Source: Penelope pileata | Taxonomy: Eukaryota > Chordata > Aves > Galliformes > Cracidae | DNA length: 64,000 nucleotides | Assembly (NCBI GenBank): GCA_013396635.1 | Contig: WBMW01000802.1 | Coordinates: 807,244-871,243 of the forward strand | Direction of reading: 5' to 3' | Shown here: one piece after another, positions 1-12,974 of the stretch | Layout of the letters: each line of letters starts with the position of its first letter | Numbering within the stretch: position 1 is the first letter of the stretch | Notes under the pieces: generated by a model | Databases searched by the model: none | The model's input: the letters and a program-made list of their open reading frames with translations, nothing else | Told to the model about the DNA's origin: nothing | Made by a program: the position numbers and the translations under genes

Positions 1-186
1 GCTCACTTTTTTCTTTTTCTTTTTCTTTTTCTTTTTCTTTTTCTTTTTCTTTTTCTTTTTCTTTTTCTTTTTCTTTTTCTTTTTCTTTTTCTTTTTCTTT
101 TTTTTCCCTGTTTCTTTTCCTGTTTCTTTTTCTTTTTCTTTTTCTTTTCCTTTTTTTTCTGTTCCTTTTTTTCTTTTCCTTTTCCC
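1..186. repeat. (CTTTTT)n hexanucleotide repeat with degenerate pyrimidine flank
   Basis: From about base 7 to 106 the strand is an almost perfect run of CTTTTT units, followed by an imperfect C/T tract to about 184. The opposite strand is pure purine, giving a Lys/Arg-rich false ORF. No coding meaning. Confidence 0.95.
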
Positions 187-3100
187 ATTACTTAAACAGA
201 GTTTTCTTTTTTAATCAAAATAAGTATTGACTGCAAATGACTGTATTCTTTTGAAAGCATTAAAGTCACAAAAGAATAGTGTAATTAGAGTAAGTGATGA
301 AAACTTTCTGGTATGGACTTCAAAACATGTCAAATTAATAATGAACAACTTGAGGAAGGTGTTGCAAATAATGTTAATTAAAAATGTCCATGTGCAGTCC
401 CTTTGAGGGCATATGCATAAATATCTAATAGTTTCTATCAGGGTCTCAGTTTATACTGAAAATGAGGAAGTCTTTATAATTCATAACTATTAGGAGGTTT
501 TATGAATGGTCTTTCTCATATTTCCCACTGGAAACCATTAGATAATCTGTTTTTATTATACGGAGCCAAACATTTGGCTTAATATTTTTGTTTTAGAGCA
601 GACCACAGAATCACGGGGATATTAGCCATCTCATAATTTTTAGGGGTGCCTTAAAGCGTGTACATTTATTCCTGTCTTGAGACTTTCTTAAAGTTACGAT
701 CTTTGATCCTTGTTCTCCTAAAAATGTTACCCAAGATACATATAAAATGGGCATTAAAGGAGTTTCCTACTCCATGTTTCTTCATTAACCATCTACCTTA
801 CCACCCACCAATGTTCTGGATTTAAGAGTCTACATAATCGAGTCTGTAAATTAATAAAAACCCCAGACAGCTGGGGCAACCAGGCAGTAGATGGTACATT
901 GGCCTTAATGTTCTCATATTAGCACATTAAACAAGCAGAAGGGGAGTTTTTAATTATGCCTCTCACTCCCTCTCTCTCTTTTTTTTTTTTAATTGACAAG
1001 ATATATTTCTTCCTGCAGAGTCAGTTAAGTTTTGGGGGGGGGCAAATCTGAATTAACAGAGATATGTGACAAAAAGATATCTTCTGGATTGAAATATTTT
1101 TCCAAGTATCTGAGAAACGTTGTAAATGGGAAGTAATGTACCTCAGGCACAATCTGAACTGGTGTTCTAAATAATGAGTTATTCAGCATTGCAAACTGAC
1201 AGCTTGTAAATGTAACTTTTATTAAATGCAGAGCAATAAAATTTTCAATGTTTCTGTCATTTTGTATTTTAGTGGCTCACACCAGGGCCTCCAGCCTTTT
1301 CAGCTACAACTTGCATGAACACAGCTCTATACCCGTCACCATCCTTAAACGTGTGCTAAAAGCTTTGTGATTGCATCTGCTCACAAAGTATGGTTGTCAG
1401 GATCCAGGTATGCGTGTCTCATGTCAGTGATAGGCTGACAGGCTCATGCCTTCTGTGATGTTTACATTGTATATTGTAAAGCTTTCTCCTCTTCCTTCTT
1501 GCTAGGCAGAAAATAAACCAGGGTTAGCAGTGATATCATCCTTCAGAGTGGCCAGATTTTCTCCTTTGATCTCAAAAAATTCTTTACATGCTCATGGCAA
1601 GAGTCTGGCACAGAGATCCTTGGTTTGCAGTTGAGACACCATCGAGTGATTCAGGACAAATGAAAACATACCAACACATAACAATTAATGCTAAAATCTA
1701 GTAGGGAATATTTTGGAAAAGCTCTTGGATGACAAAGTGAGATCAGTGGAGATCTCTGGTAACACTTTAATGCATTAACAGAGCTTGAGGATAAGGCAGT
1801 TCTGCGTAGGTGAAGGATCTCAGGAACGTGGCCAAAGTGCTCAGACATTTATGAGAGCAATTTTTTTTTCATAAGATTACAGTTGCCACTGAAGCACTGA
1901 AGCAAAGTGACAGAATTGCACAGCATCCAGCAGGTTTATGATTGCCAGTGAGAATCTCACATCGAGCCACTTCAACTCGATGTGCTCCAACCATCCAACA
2001 CGTGCACACCAGCCTGTGTGTGCAGCACCTCTGTGTGTGTGTTTGTCCTCCGAAGGGAACACTATCAAGTCACAAACCACACTTTCTTACAAAAATGGGT
2101 ACTCTAGTTACAAATAACCAAAGTAAATCACAACAAACATTTCAAATCGTGTTGCATAGTGGGAAAAAATAGAGTCAGCACATCCAGTTGTATGCCTTAA
2201 TCTTGGTTCTCTTAGCACTCAAGATGTGCATTTACTCATAGTATTTCATTTTCATAGTATTTCATAGTATTTCACATGCCAAACACTGTTATTTTGTTAT
2301 TATTATTCCGTTATTACAAGCATTTGCCCTGAGAAATAACTTAGAAAAAGCAACAGGATTGTATCCACTATTAGACGCCACAAGGGTATGTGGTGGAAAC
2401 CTCAAGACATTGACATAAACACCTCATCTCTTACTAGTATCACTTGCCTATTCTCAAAACCTTATTTGCAGTGTCTACTTAAGTACAGAATTAGTAATGT
2501 AAATTCTGTCATAACCATTGCTTTTACTTTTTTTGTGGAGTGCTTCCCATGAATCTCTTCCTTATTTCTATATTTCTCTGGTTGCTAAAACAGATCTGAG
2601 ATAATGATGCCATAAAGCTAATCCAGCTCCATCCAGAACACCTACAGTTTTGGCACTGGTAAATTAAGTGGCCTCAAAGACATCTGATTACCCAGGAGGA
2701 AACTAGTTTGGGAGCACCTTGATCAGTGCTGAATGAAAGTATTTTGGATGAGACCTGAGTTTTGATAACACACCAGAAAAAAATCAGTACAAAGTAGAGC
2801 TTTGAAAATCAGTTATCTCAGATGTCATTTTGCTGGTCAGACTCATTTATAGGTTATTGGCAGTTTTTTCTCACTTTATTTTTTTGTGTGCAAGAAGAAC
2901 GAAGGACAGCAAAAGCCACTGACATTACAGCCTCTTGTCATTCCAGCTGAGATACATTATCTCTGAGCTGTGAGCCTCGCTGTGTTAAATAATACCAACA
3001 ATATCCAAGAGAGTATGTTTATTAAAGCTACGCCAGGCCAGCTGCTGAGTCTGACTGTGATCCCCAGCTGCCTGGCCAGCACATCAGCTGGTTTGCAGGA

Positions 3101-4914
3101 TATCCAAAATGGCAGCAGGGATACGCGCCCAGCCTGCTGCTCCGCGCGTGGCTGCCATCCCCGGTGAGTTCACACCAAGGCAGGAGGCTGCGGAGTGGGT
3201 GAGGTGTGGGTGCACATTTGTTTCTCTTGCCTTGGTGGTAACTACGGGCAGAGGTGTGGTGTAAAATAATGGAGGGAGTGGGGATGATAACATCTTGAAC
3301 TGCCGCAGTTGTCTGCTCGCTGTGAGTCAGCCCTCTGTCACTCTGGTTAGTGACAAGAATGCCTGTTGGGCACAATAGACATTTCAAACTGATTAAGATG
3401 TTACAGTTACTCAAATGGAGATCATTTTTTTTTCTGGCAAAGCACAGCATATTCAATGTCGCAGTCATCGTTGTCTTACTTTGCTGACACGTTGCACTGA
3501 CATGGCACAGCAGATGAATGGCTGATGGATCTTGGAGGTAGCAGCAGCCTTGACCATCTCTTGCCCTGCACCTCCTGTAGACACCACCAGCAGCACAGAG
3601 CATGAGTAGGAGGCTACTAAATGATGTTTTACAGATATTTCAAGCTCATTTTGGACTGGAATGGTTATCTACTCCAAAAAATCAAGCTCAGGTGTCTGCA
3701 GTCAGTGCAAATCCACCTCTCCATGAAGGTATCACAGGAAAGTGTGCATCCAGCCATGTAATTCCAGACCAAGGTGTACCACTGATCGATGACATTGCTT
3801 GTACAATCAAGGCAGCTACAATCCTTAGTCATAGATGAGAATGTCAGCTCACTAAAGTGACTTGCACAGCTATAGCCATTAGATCATATTTGCTCCTTAA
3901 AAATTGCAACTCGCAAGCTAGGCATAAAGGAAGACACAGGAACTTGCCACAGTCATGGAGGAGAAAAAGGAAATAACGAGGCAGTTTTATTCAATAGGAC
4001 AGGCAACAGTACTGGATCACCAGTACCTTCCAGTTAAGACATTTACAGACAAGCAGGTGGAGCTGTGAAGCAGTGGAGGAACAGGCTCTGACCTCCTCAC
4101 ATCTGAGTCTTGCTGTAACTGGACTGGTAATAGACTTTTGCAACGTAGTACGGGGGCTTCTTGAAGAGCTATGCAGATGCATAACCATGAACGTAACCAA
4201 AATCATTCCAAGTCTACAGAGATCTCTTTCTGGGAAAAAAAGCTGCTGGAACAGAAGTCCAAGTTTTGCCAAGCGGATCACAAGCCAGAATATTTTTCTA
4301 TGCTGTAGAGAGACTAGTAAAAGAAAGGCCAGGAGTCTAGGGAACTAATTAGGTGAGAGCACACTGGTTGGCATGTGCTGCAGTGAACACAGAATTGTGT
4401 GTTCAGGTACAGCAGTCACAACTATAACACCTGCAGTTTAGTGATGGAGACAAATGTGTTTCTGGAGAGGTCAAGGTAGGGAGCTCGCAGTTCTAACCTT
4501 GCCTTTGAGGCTGACATCATGTATGGCTTTGAGCAGGTCTGTTAGACTTGGCAGAAAAGGGATGGTAGTGAATCTCCCATGTCAAGATGCATCCAGCTCA
4601 TGTATGTGCAGTTCTTCAGACAGAGATCAATAAACGGTAAGAATTGTTGGAGAGGCTGACCATAAAAACAATGAAAGGGATAAATTCACTATCATATGTA
4701 TTTTAAAAATCAGTTGCAATTAATAATTTATCCAGAAAACTGAGTTTGTTTTCTTGTGAACTGTTCACAAGGAGATCATATCTTTGTAGATTGATAGATT
4801 ATATAAAAACATTTACTGATGTACATCCCACGGATTTATCCTGACATAAGGTTCAGTGTGAGAAAAGAATAATTAATAAAACCCCTGGGTGAGTGGAAAA
4901 TAGGACAGGTTGCA
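187..4914. other. Intergenic AT-rich DNA upstream of RAB28
   Basis: No gene is recognised. The stretch is mostly AT-rich single-copy-looking sequence with short homopolymers (T run near 981, G run near 1035). Bases 240-1300 carry no recognisable repeat and contain many AT-rich homeodomain-like words; they could include conserved enhancers, but this cannot be tested without alignment. A minus-strand open frame at 3028-3603 shows no domain or family resemblance and is judged chance. Confidence 0.6.
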
Positions 4915-5250
4915 ACACAGGTTTACTTCAGGTAGATTGTGTCAGATTGATGTGACAGTTTTCTTTGCTGACAGATTTTTTAGACAAGGGAGATGTCATC
5001 TAGGTAGGTGTAATCTATGTGGACTTTGACAAAGACAGGGTATCTACTCATCAAATTAAAAAGGTGGAAATCAGTAGGTAAACTGTAAAATGGGAGAACC
5101 AGCTGAAGGGAAAATGATTATGGCATTACTGAAAGAAGCAGTATCATGTTAGTAGGGGATGGGCTACCTCAAGGATAAACCTCAGCTGCAATCTTGAGTA
5201 ATGCATTCCTTGATGAGCTCACCACAAAAAGCAGGATCAGTCCAGTAAAA
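4915..5250 (+). mobile_element. Decayed CR1-like LINE reverse transcriptase fragment
   Basis: The + strand keeps traces of CR1 ORF2 in order: a TDFLDKGD segment, then VIYVDFDKDRVSTH near 5005-5050 (consensus type VIYLDFxKAFDTVxH), then a GLPQG-like word near 5161-5175 that fits the SGVPQG block. Stops and frameshifts interrupt it throughout. It is old and dead; borders are approximate. Confidence 0.5.
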
Positions 5251-5439
5251 GGATGTTTGAAAGCTATAGCAGTGGCTTAGGATACTGGATGAAAAGAACT
5301 GGGTAACTGAAGGCTGGAACACTTGATGTTCCAGAGTAAGATTCATATAATATGGCTGCATTTGGAAACCAGCAAACAAATCTTCAGGAGTGGGTGGGAT
5401 GGAGGTAATTTTCTTCACGACAGCCAGTATGGTGCTATG

Positions 5440-5793
5440 TTTTGGATTGGTAACTGTAAGGGAAACACTAGGTCACGGCCTGAATCAGTGATTGAGCACT
5501 TGAGGAAGGGCAGTGGCTGGCCTAGGGAGCACCTGTGCCCTCCCCCCACATGACCAGAAGGGGTGGACCCAGGGTGAGGCTGCCCTGAGCTCATTTAAGA
5601 GCCAGCTGCTGAGGGGAATGCATTTCTCTTGGGGGTATGGCTGCTCTTTGGGGGGAAGGGTCATCGTCTTGGTGGGGGAATCACCATTATGTGAGTCCAG
5701 AACTTTTTGTTATTCCTGTTTATGACCATTAAACTATCAAATACTTTACCTGGGATTGCTAGAAATCTATCTGAAGCAATCTTGCTTCTTTGT
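5440..5793 (+). mobile_element. Possible solo LTR-like repeat (unclassified)
   Basis: The segment is more GC-rich than its surroundings. It starts with a GTGCTATGTTTTGGATT-like word that I associate with avian endogenous-retrovirus LTRs, and later has an ATTTAAGAGCC TATA-like word and an ATTAAA poly(A)-like signal. No internal retroviral gene is present. Terminal TG...CA borders and target duplications could not be fixed, so the class is uncertain. Confidence 0.3.
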
Positions 5794-8700
5794 TGGCGCA
5801 ACTGTAGCTAAAACAGCATCCATAACATGCTGATGATTTCACTATGAAGGTGAGCAATAGGCTGGGGTGGGGGATTAGCTGTGTCAGCCAGGACAGCTGA
5901 CTGCAGCTGATCATAGGGATATCCCATACCATATAGCACTGTGCTCAGAAATAGATGCTTGGGAAAAGAAGGACGTTCAGGATTATAGTATTTGTCTTCC
6001 TGAGTAACCATTGCACATGCTGAGGCCCTGCCTTCCAGGATGCAGCTAGACATCTGCCTGCTGATGGGAAGTAGTGAATCAATCCCTTATTTTGCTTTGC
6101 TTCACTTACTAAACTGTCTTTATCTTGACATATGAGTTTTTCTTGTTTTTATTTCTTGTTTTTATTCTTCTGATTGTTCAGATTCTGCAAGAGAACACCG
6201 ATGATACATTTCCAGCCAGTCCTGCCTTCTTAGATGTTAGAACATACTCCTAGAATTATCGCATTCATTACAAAAGGAAGGAAAAATTAACCGTGAGAAA
6301 GACTTATTTCTCTATTATTCCAATGAGCACTGCAGTTTCTAGACAAGGAGGAGGAATGCTGAGTGACCCCAATGTTCAGGTAAGAAATTTCAAATTTGCG
6401 TTACTCTTTTCAGTAGAAGTTGGACTGACTTTGTGTGAGTTTAAGTTGCCTCTCCTATGGATGAGTTCTTGTTCTCAAGGTCTTTTTGGCCTCCTGTTTC
6501 TCAGGCTGTTGTTGTTGTTGTTCAGCCTGGCTGCAGCTGGATTTTCTACTGAGTTGGCTACTGTGCCTTCCTTCAACAGCGAGGGAAAAAAAATGTTTAC
6601 CGCACTGCAAATGTTGTGTGGCTTTACTAGCAAATTCGGCTAATGGAAAGACCAGAGAACTTGTTTGTGAATTCACACAACCGGAGAGCAAATTTCCAAT
6701 GTGGGTTTTTCATGTCAGCTGTGGCCAGAATTACTGTTGGTGTCTTAAATATTGGCCAGGTGTTATTCAACTATCTTCCTTTTCACAATGCAGGGAAAAT
6801 TTAGTACTTTACACAAAGGAAAAAAAAAAGCTATTATTTGCTTTACTCTTCTCTCCCCAGCACAGATGAGGTAGAAGGAGATATGTTATTTAGTACCAAA
6901 CGCCTCGGCCACTTTTGCGGGAGGGTGGATGAGGTTAGCCTTCTCTTAAACATTTAGCTTGGCCTCCATAGTCTCATGCTTGGTGAACCTCACTGGCCCT
7001 GTTTTACTGGGTAGTTTGTGGGGAATGGCTGGCTAGCGGTTCTTCCCTGTTTTATTATGCAATGTAGTTCATAAAAGTTGCGGCCTTCACTTTAACCATA
7101 TTCCTCTGTGGAAAGTCTTGTTCACTGCAGCGTCTGGGCCAGAGACGTTTACATCACTATAATCAACAAGCACTTAAGGCAGTTATTCCTTAAATGACCT
7201 TGGGTTAGCAGAAAGCATGATGGAAGAATGCCCTTCCAAAAGCAAGGGTTTCCAACTTGTGTAGGAACTGTTTTTTACATGTATTAAAAACAAATAATTA
7301 TTTTCCATTTCCATTCAGCTGTCAGTCTAGTCAGCTGCAATAATCATTCAGTCTGACTCAGGCACAGTAATTAAACAGTGCAAAAGAAAGATGATCTGGT
7401 AAAGACATTAGAGATGATACAGAAGAAAAAGAAACTTTTTTTATTATTTCCTACAATGAAAAGTAATAGCTATTTTCTATTCTGCTCCAGAGCATAGTAG
7501 CAAGATCAACATAATAATAGAAGTAGATCTGTTGCTATTTTTTTTTATTGATGCATATTCCACCTTTTTCTGCAACACTTTTTCTTTTCAAGGACACCTT
7601 CCCCATTCAAACAGATAAGAAATTTCCATCTTGAAGATTAGGAGGGTCTATGGATCTCAGCTGCAAGGATCTGAAACAGAAAAACTGACATGAATGAATA
7701 TGATAAGAAATGAGTGTGTGTGTGTAAGCACAAGAAGCAGCAGTAGGATGAAAGTTAAAGGAGTGGCTTGTATTGGTAACAGAGGACATGGATCCCAGTC
7801 AATAAAACTGAGAAATGTGTTGTTTCCATCAAGCACTGAAGAGGACAGTGCAGATGACTTGCTAACTAAAGACCCTGCATTCCTGACAAGGATGGCAGAA
7901 AGCCTGCAGAATCTCACACATGCCATTTTCCCATCAGTCCAGATTTCCATCTCATTTGGCTTGATTCACACCTAATACCAGTGTTTGGGAGCAGTATACA
8001 GCCCTGACACAAGGAAGGGTGACACAAAATATTGATTCTTGCTATAACTATTTCCTGTGGAAGCAGTGATCTTAGTTTCTTTTCCAGATACTTCTGTGCT
8101 GGAAATGTAACCTTATGCTACATTCAGAAAAATGCACATATTAACAAAGGTTCAGTTTGTATTTGTCTACACAATATACATTTGAAAAAACAGTGTAACT
8201 GTATTTTGCAATTACTTAGTCGGGCAAATTTAAGAACATGGGGGCAAAGAAGCCAAAAACAGAACTGAGATTTTTCTTCTTCAAACTAAAACTGATTACC
8301 AACGATTACTGGTAACCTTGCAAGGTTAGAGAATTGTTCTCTTCCTTTGTCCCTCACCTCAATACTGTTTGGTTTCAATTACTAAAGTTGATTTAATTCA
8401 GGCTTAGCCTGAGTGATAGACCAAAATGTGACAGAGGATGGGGTTACAATTAGGTTCATGTTTAGAACCTATATCAAATTTGGGGATTTTCAAATTACTT
8501 CCATCTCACTTTATCATTGAAAATATTCTATGCACTAAAATTGACATTTCTTCATAAAGGAATAAGATAATGTAAAGAGTATAATTAATAACAAAGGAGA
8601 AAATATTAAAATATGGATTATCTACTAAACACTGTATGTATTTCCACGTCATTTGGTGATCCAGGCATTTTTGCATGAAACTTTTATTCTGAGGCACTGC

Positions 8701-10834
8701 TCAAGGATTCTTTTCTTAGTATGTTAAAAATGCTGAAGAAAAATTTCAAATTATGGGCATATTACTACCATGGAAAAAAAAATGAATGCAGTGTGTTCAG
8801 TTTGTTAATTCCAGGGCTTTTCAACATAGCTCATCTGTTTCCTTTACCTTTAGAGTATCAGGCAGTCCAAAACTAGCTTCATTTCCACTATAAAAAGTTG
8901 TTGACACTTAGCAAATAATTAGTTAAGAATGCAATGACAAAGATTTAATTTAGTCTCGTACGCTAATTTTTAATATAGTAAAAAGGGATTTTAGTAGATC
9001 ACTTAACACTTGCAGTGTAAGTAATCTGTATGCTTGACAAGTGCAAGGAGGCTTTGGGGTTGAGATGTCTGATTACGTTACTTTGCTGTCTCCTGGGGTA
9101 GTTTCCATTCATCTTTCGTGGTGGTCAATAGCAAACACGTTTTTTACCCATATCAAGTTTTTCTTTTTACTTGCAAAATTATGCTCTAACATATAAGCAC
9201 TCATTTAAACAGACCAGCTCTGCAGCCTCAAGGCAATTTTAAGCCCGTGAATGCTACAGTTGAGATGAAATAGTTCTTCCTATGTTGCTCACTCACGTAG
9301 ATGCTGAAGCTTACTTGTAATAAATTCAGGAGATTTTCTAGAGGAAAAATGAATATATACTGGGAAGAAATGTTAAGCTTGGGGATATGTACTACAACAC
9401 AGACATTTCTCTGTTGTATTTCAAGTGAGAATATACTGAGCCTGGCACACTTTCCTCTCTGTCTGTTCCACTTTTGCACAGCCAGCCTGAAATCCTCTAA
9501 TTCCCTTCCCTCAGACACACCATGCTTCTCCCCAAAAGTGCTGGGATTTTATTTCTCTTGGATTTAATAGTGATACTGCCTTCCTTTTGGCCGCTGCCCT
9601 GAAGTAAAGGGCATGAACCTCTCATGGCCAAGGTACTGCCACCTTTGTGCCTCATGGCAGGTGCCTACATGGTGCCATTGCCCTGTCACTGCAGGGCAGC
9701 CATCTTACTGCACAGCCCAGCTCCTTCCCTCTGGGCTGGGAGCCCTGGCTTCCCAAAAGCGAACTCTCCAAGGCTGGAACAGCAGAAAGGCCATGGGGTC
9801 TGTGTGGAAAGGTGTTCCCAAACCGAGATATTCCCTCAATGAGGGAAAATTTAAAGCTGAGCTACTGGTGGAAGAAATGTAATGAGGGATGAGGGGCCTG
9901 ACTGCATTTTCACTTGCTAACCTATTCTGTAAGAGCACCAGTATTAACATCTCTACCTAGAGGAAGGAGGGAAAAAAGTCCTTTTTATTCATGAGTTGTA
10001 GGCAATTTAATTGAGAAGCTTTAAACAAATCTTTTTCTGTTCTTAGAGTGACTGCAGCAGAATCAGCTGGAATGCAGATGGTCCCACCACTCTTCCCGGC
10101 ATTGTATCAGAGCATGCGTCTGCCCTGATGGGAGATACGGAGCTTTTAAATGCCTGATGGTAAGAGTACAAAAGATCTGTATTTTACAAGTCTTCAAGGA
10201 AAATTCCATGTTTATCCCCAGCGCTCTTCCCCAGAAATGCCAGTCAGCACCCTGATGCTGATCCTGCTGATGTTCCAGCATGGGACAACTTGCAGTAAAA
10301 TTAGGCTAAAAATGATTCAAAGTGGAAAATACTTGATGAGTAACATGTTTAATTTGTTTTCTAAGTACGAGAAAGTGACATAGACGTGTGTCTGTCTGGT
10401 TTTCCATTAGAAATGTAGGTCTCTTCATATTTTTTAAGAATGTCACTGGGAAACCATTTGGCCTCAATTCTGCATACAGATGAATATATGAGTAATTTTC
10501 TTTGCATAAGGAATCGTGATCCCACTGAGGATTCAGTAAAACTGCGTACTTATAAGATTGGAAACTTCTGACAAACATTTCAAGCAGAAAACCTGAAAGA
10601 GACTGAAAAATAGAAATTATTTCTATCCAGGTGTTATACAGCTTAGCTTGATATTACATCATTTAAAGGACATCTACACTTTAAATGGTTTATGTTGTCT
10701 CTTTTGTTCAAATTAAAAGCACACACAAAGAATTGTCATTATTTGTCATATTAGAAGGGTATGTCAAATAGGGGTGTGCAGTGATCTGGTATTATTGCAC
10801 ATTTAATGAGTCTGGAATAAAGAAGATAATTCTT
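5794..10834. other. Intergenic AT-rich DNA, no gene recognised
   Basis: Only short open frames without domain resemblance occur here. A somewhat GC-richer patch at 9590-9890 has overlapping frames in all three + phases, the mark of chance openness rather than coding. A short GT run lies at 7714-7726. Nothing supports an RNA gene. Confidence 0.55.
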
Positions 10835-11580
10835 AAAGTTGCAGGTATAACCAAGCTGGGAGGGGTAGCCTGCACTTTGGAGGACAGGTTTCTAAATAAA
10901 ATTATATTGACAGATTGTATAAGCAGTCCGAAATATAGGATGAAATTCTATGCACTAGACTATGGGGACATGTAGAAAGCACTACAGTTAAACAGGACTA
11001 AAACCTTGAAGCGCATGAAATTCTGATAACAGGAGAGGATTCAGAGTTTTTTTTTTTTTTTTNNNNNNNNNNNNNNNNNNNNNNNNTTTTTTTTTTTTAA
11101 AGTAAATCAGAAACAGTGTGAGTCAGCAATGTCATACTGTGAAGAAAGCAAACCTCATACCGGGATATATAAACAGGAGTCTCGTACACAGGACACATGA
11201 AGTAACACTTCCACTCCACCCAGTAGGCACAGGGCCTCAACCAAAGTACTGTATCCAGCTGTTGGCACAACGCTTCAAGAAAGTGGAGAGGGGCCAAAGG
11301 AAAGCAACTTGAGTAATCGAAAGTCTTGAAAAGACAACCCAGGGAAAGATGGGAAGAAGGGGAGTTGTTTAGTCTGCAGAAAACAGTTTTCAAATATGTG
11401 AAAGACTGCTGTGAAGAGGAGGTTATAAACTGCTGGTTGCTGAGCATAACAACATAAGGGTTTACAATTTGGTTGGGGTAAAGTTTTATTAGTATTTATC
11501 TGTATGGATAGAAGAGTTCTGAGCAGATAGCCCAAGGAAACTGCGATGTCCCAGTCTGGTGGCTTTTGGAGGTGGGACAC
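10835..11580 (+). mobile_element. CR1 LINE fragment, ORF2 C-terminal part, decayed
   Basis: A TKLGGVACTLEDR-like segment at 10850-10890 matches the region just after the CR1 FADD motif. After an assembly gap, 11118-11312 reads MSQQCHTVKKAN, then VHRTHEVTLPLHP, then QRKAT. This follows the CR1 order MSQQCA..KKAN, SREVILPLYS, RRATK. A LFSLQK trace near 11365 and PKETAMS near 11533 continue it. Several frameshifts show it is inactive. The 3' border is approximate. Confidence 0.75.
11063..11086. other. Assembly gap of 24 N inside a poly-T tract
   Basis: Both sides of the N run are T homopolymers (from about 11047 and to 11098), so the true tract length is unknown. Confidence 0.99.
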
Positions 11581-12084
11581 AGCTGATGAGGGTGGCTGAA
11601 CTGCAGCTTGGGGAAGATAGGCTTGCTGCCATACTTGTTTTCTACACCAGGACAACATTTCTTTATAAATATTACCATGTGAAAGCCCAACCAGACAACG
11701 TAACAGGCCTTGGCCAAGCGAGTAGATCCAGCTAGAGTGAAATCCTTGGTCAAAACAGATCGCCTCCTGTTAAGAGGTGTCGCAGACCTTGGTTTTCCAT
11801 GAGTCCCAAGGACATCTCCCAAGGACTCGTTTATCTTTTATTCTCCTTTTCTAAGCCTGAAAGCAGTTGGTCTGAAGCCGCCCTTGGCTGGAGGCTCAGT
11901 GTTGCACAGGGAGGTAACAGCTCCAGGTCAACTGTCATCCCGGGCTTTCCACCAACTTCCTTGGGCATCAGTTGCTCCTTACAAATACAAAAAGCTAACA
12001 AAAAGTTTTCAAGGCCGTGGCTGAAACTGGGTAGGAATTAAGGCTGTGACAAAGGAGTGCAGTTATATTAATGCAGTTCATAGA
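11581..12084. other. Non-coding DNA between CR1 copies
   Basis: No gene, RNA or repeat is recognised. Short open frames on both strands here have no family resemblance. Confidence 0.5.
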
Positions 12085-12490
12085 ATTATAGAATCATAGA
12101 ATGGTTCATGCTGGACAGGACCTTAGAGATCATCTTGTCCCACCCCCCCCGCCACAGGCAAGGACACCTCCCACTAGACCAGGTTGCCCAACGCCCCATC
12201 CAGCCTGGCTTTGAATACTTCCAGGGAGGGGGCATCCACAGCTTCTCTGGGCAACCTGTTCCAGTGTCTCACCACCCTCACAGGGAAGAATTTCTTCCTT
12301 ATACCTAGTCTAAATCTACCCTCTTTCAGTTTATAACCATTACCCCTTGTCCTGTCATTATCTATCCTTGTAAAAAGCCCCTCCCCAGCTTTCCTGTAGG
12401 CCCCCTTCAGGTACTGGAAGGCTGCTATCAGGTCCCCCCGCAGCCTTCTCTTCTCCATGCTGAAGAGCCCTAACTCTCTCAGCCTGTTCG
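12085..12490 (-). mobile_element. CR1 LINE 3' end, antisense, 5'-truncated
   Basis: On the minus strand this reads the C-terminal ORF2 sequence with few changes: LRELGLFSMEKRRLRGDL, then QYLKGAYRKAGEGLF, DRTRGNGYKLKEGRFRLGI and RHWNRLPREAVDAPSLEVF, closing at the stop near 12173-12175. The 3' tail has the CR1 signature (AGAATTATAGAATCATAGAATGG on the + strand, 12083-12104). The element is truncated about 400 bases in. The intact local frame and close fit to consensus suggest a comparatively young copy. The frame happens to run on into the CpG island to 12806, which is not a gene. Confidence 0.95.
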
Positions 12491-12962
12491 GTGACACCTG
12501 ATGAACTACAGGACCAACATCGCTCGGACCCCACGGAGCCACCCGTCTCCGTCTGCATTCTGCCCGCGGTCGGGAGCCCAGCAACAGGCCCAGCCCTCTG
12601 AGCCCGCAGCTTAGGGGGCAGCAGCAGTCGGACGGCCCCGGCTCCCCGGTGAAGCTCCACCCGGCGCCGTGCCCCGCCCCGCCCCCGCCCCCGGCGGAGC
12701 TGGCCACGCCCCTCACCCCCTGACCCCGCTGTTCCTTAGTTACCGCGCGGGGCGTCATTCGGGGCTGCGCCGCCGCTGTTCGCAGTGCGGCGCCGGGCTG
12801 CACCACTCGCCCTCATGCCGGGGGGGGAGGCTAGGGCGTCACGGCTGCCCCCTGTGTGCGCCCGCGAACTCGTTGCGCTAGCTCCTTCCCTCTCTCCTCT
12901 CCCTGCGATCTCTCGTTGGTATCGTCCCGTGCGGGCCATAGCGACGGTGGTCGCGCTACGGG

Positions 12963-12974
12963 AAGATGGCGGCT
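12963..12974 (+). promoter_or_regulatory. YY1 / TISU-type element AAGATGGCGGC
   Basis: Bases 12962-12973 read GAAGATGGCGGC, a full match to the published TISU consensus SAASATGGCGGC, which overlaps the YY1 motif. In known promoters this element sits a few bases downstream of the transcription start and supports initiation on very short 5' leaders. Here its ATG (12966) is not the RAB28 start but the start of a 12-codon upstream ORF. The motif match is direct; function is inferred. Confidence 0.7.

Noticed and set aside
3028..3603. A 191-codon minus-strand open frame, one of the longest outside the CpG island
   Set aside because: The composition is irregular, no domain or family is recognisable, shadow frames overlap it, and no splice or promoter context supports it.
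9613..9892. Overlapping open frames in all + phases in a GC-richer patch
   Set aside because: Openness in every phase reflects composition, and no similarity is recognised.
12174..12806. A 210-codon minus-strand open frame running from the CR1 into the CpG island
   Set aside because: The distal half is the CR1 ORF2 tail and the rest is GC-rich promoter sequence with few stops by composition. It is not a gene.
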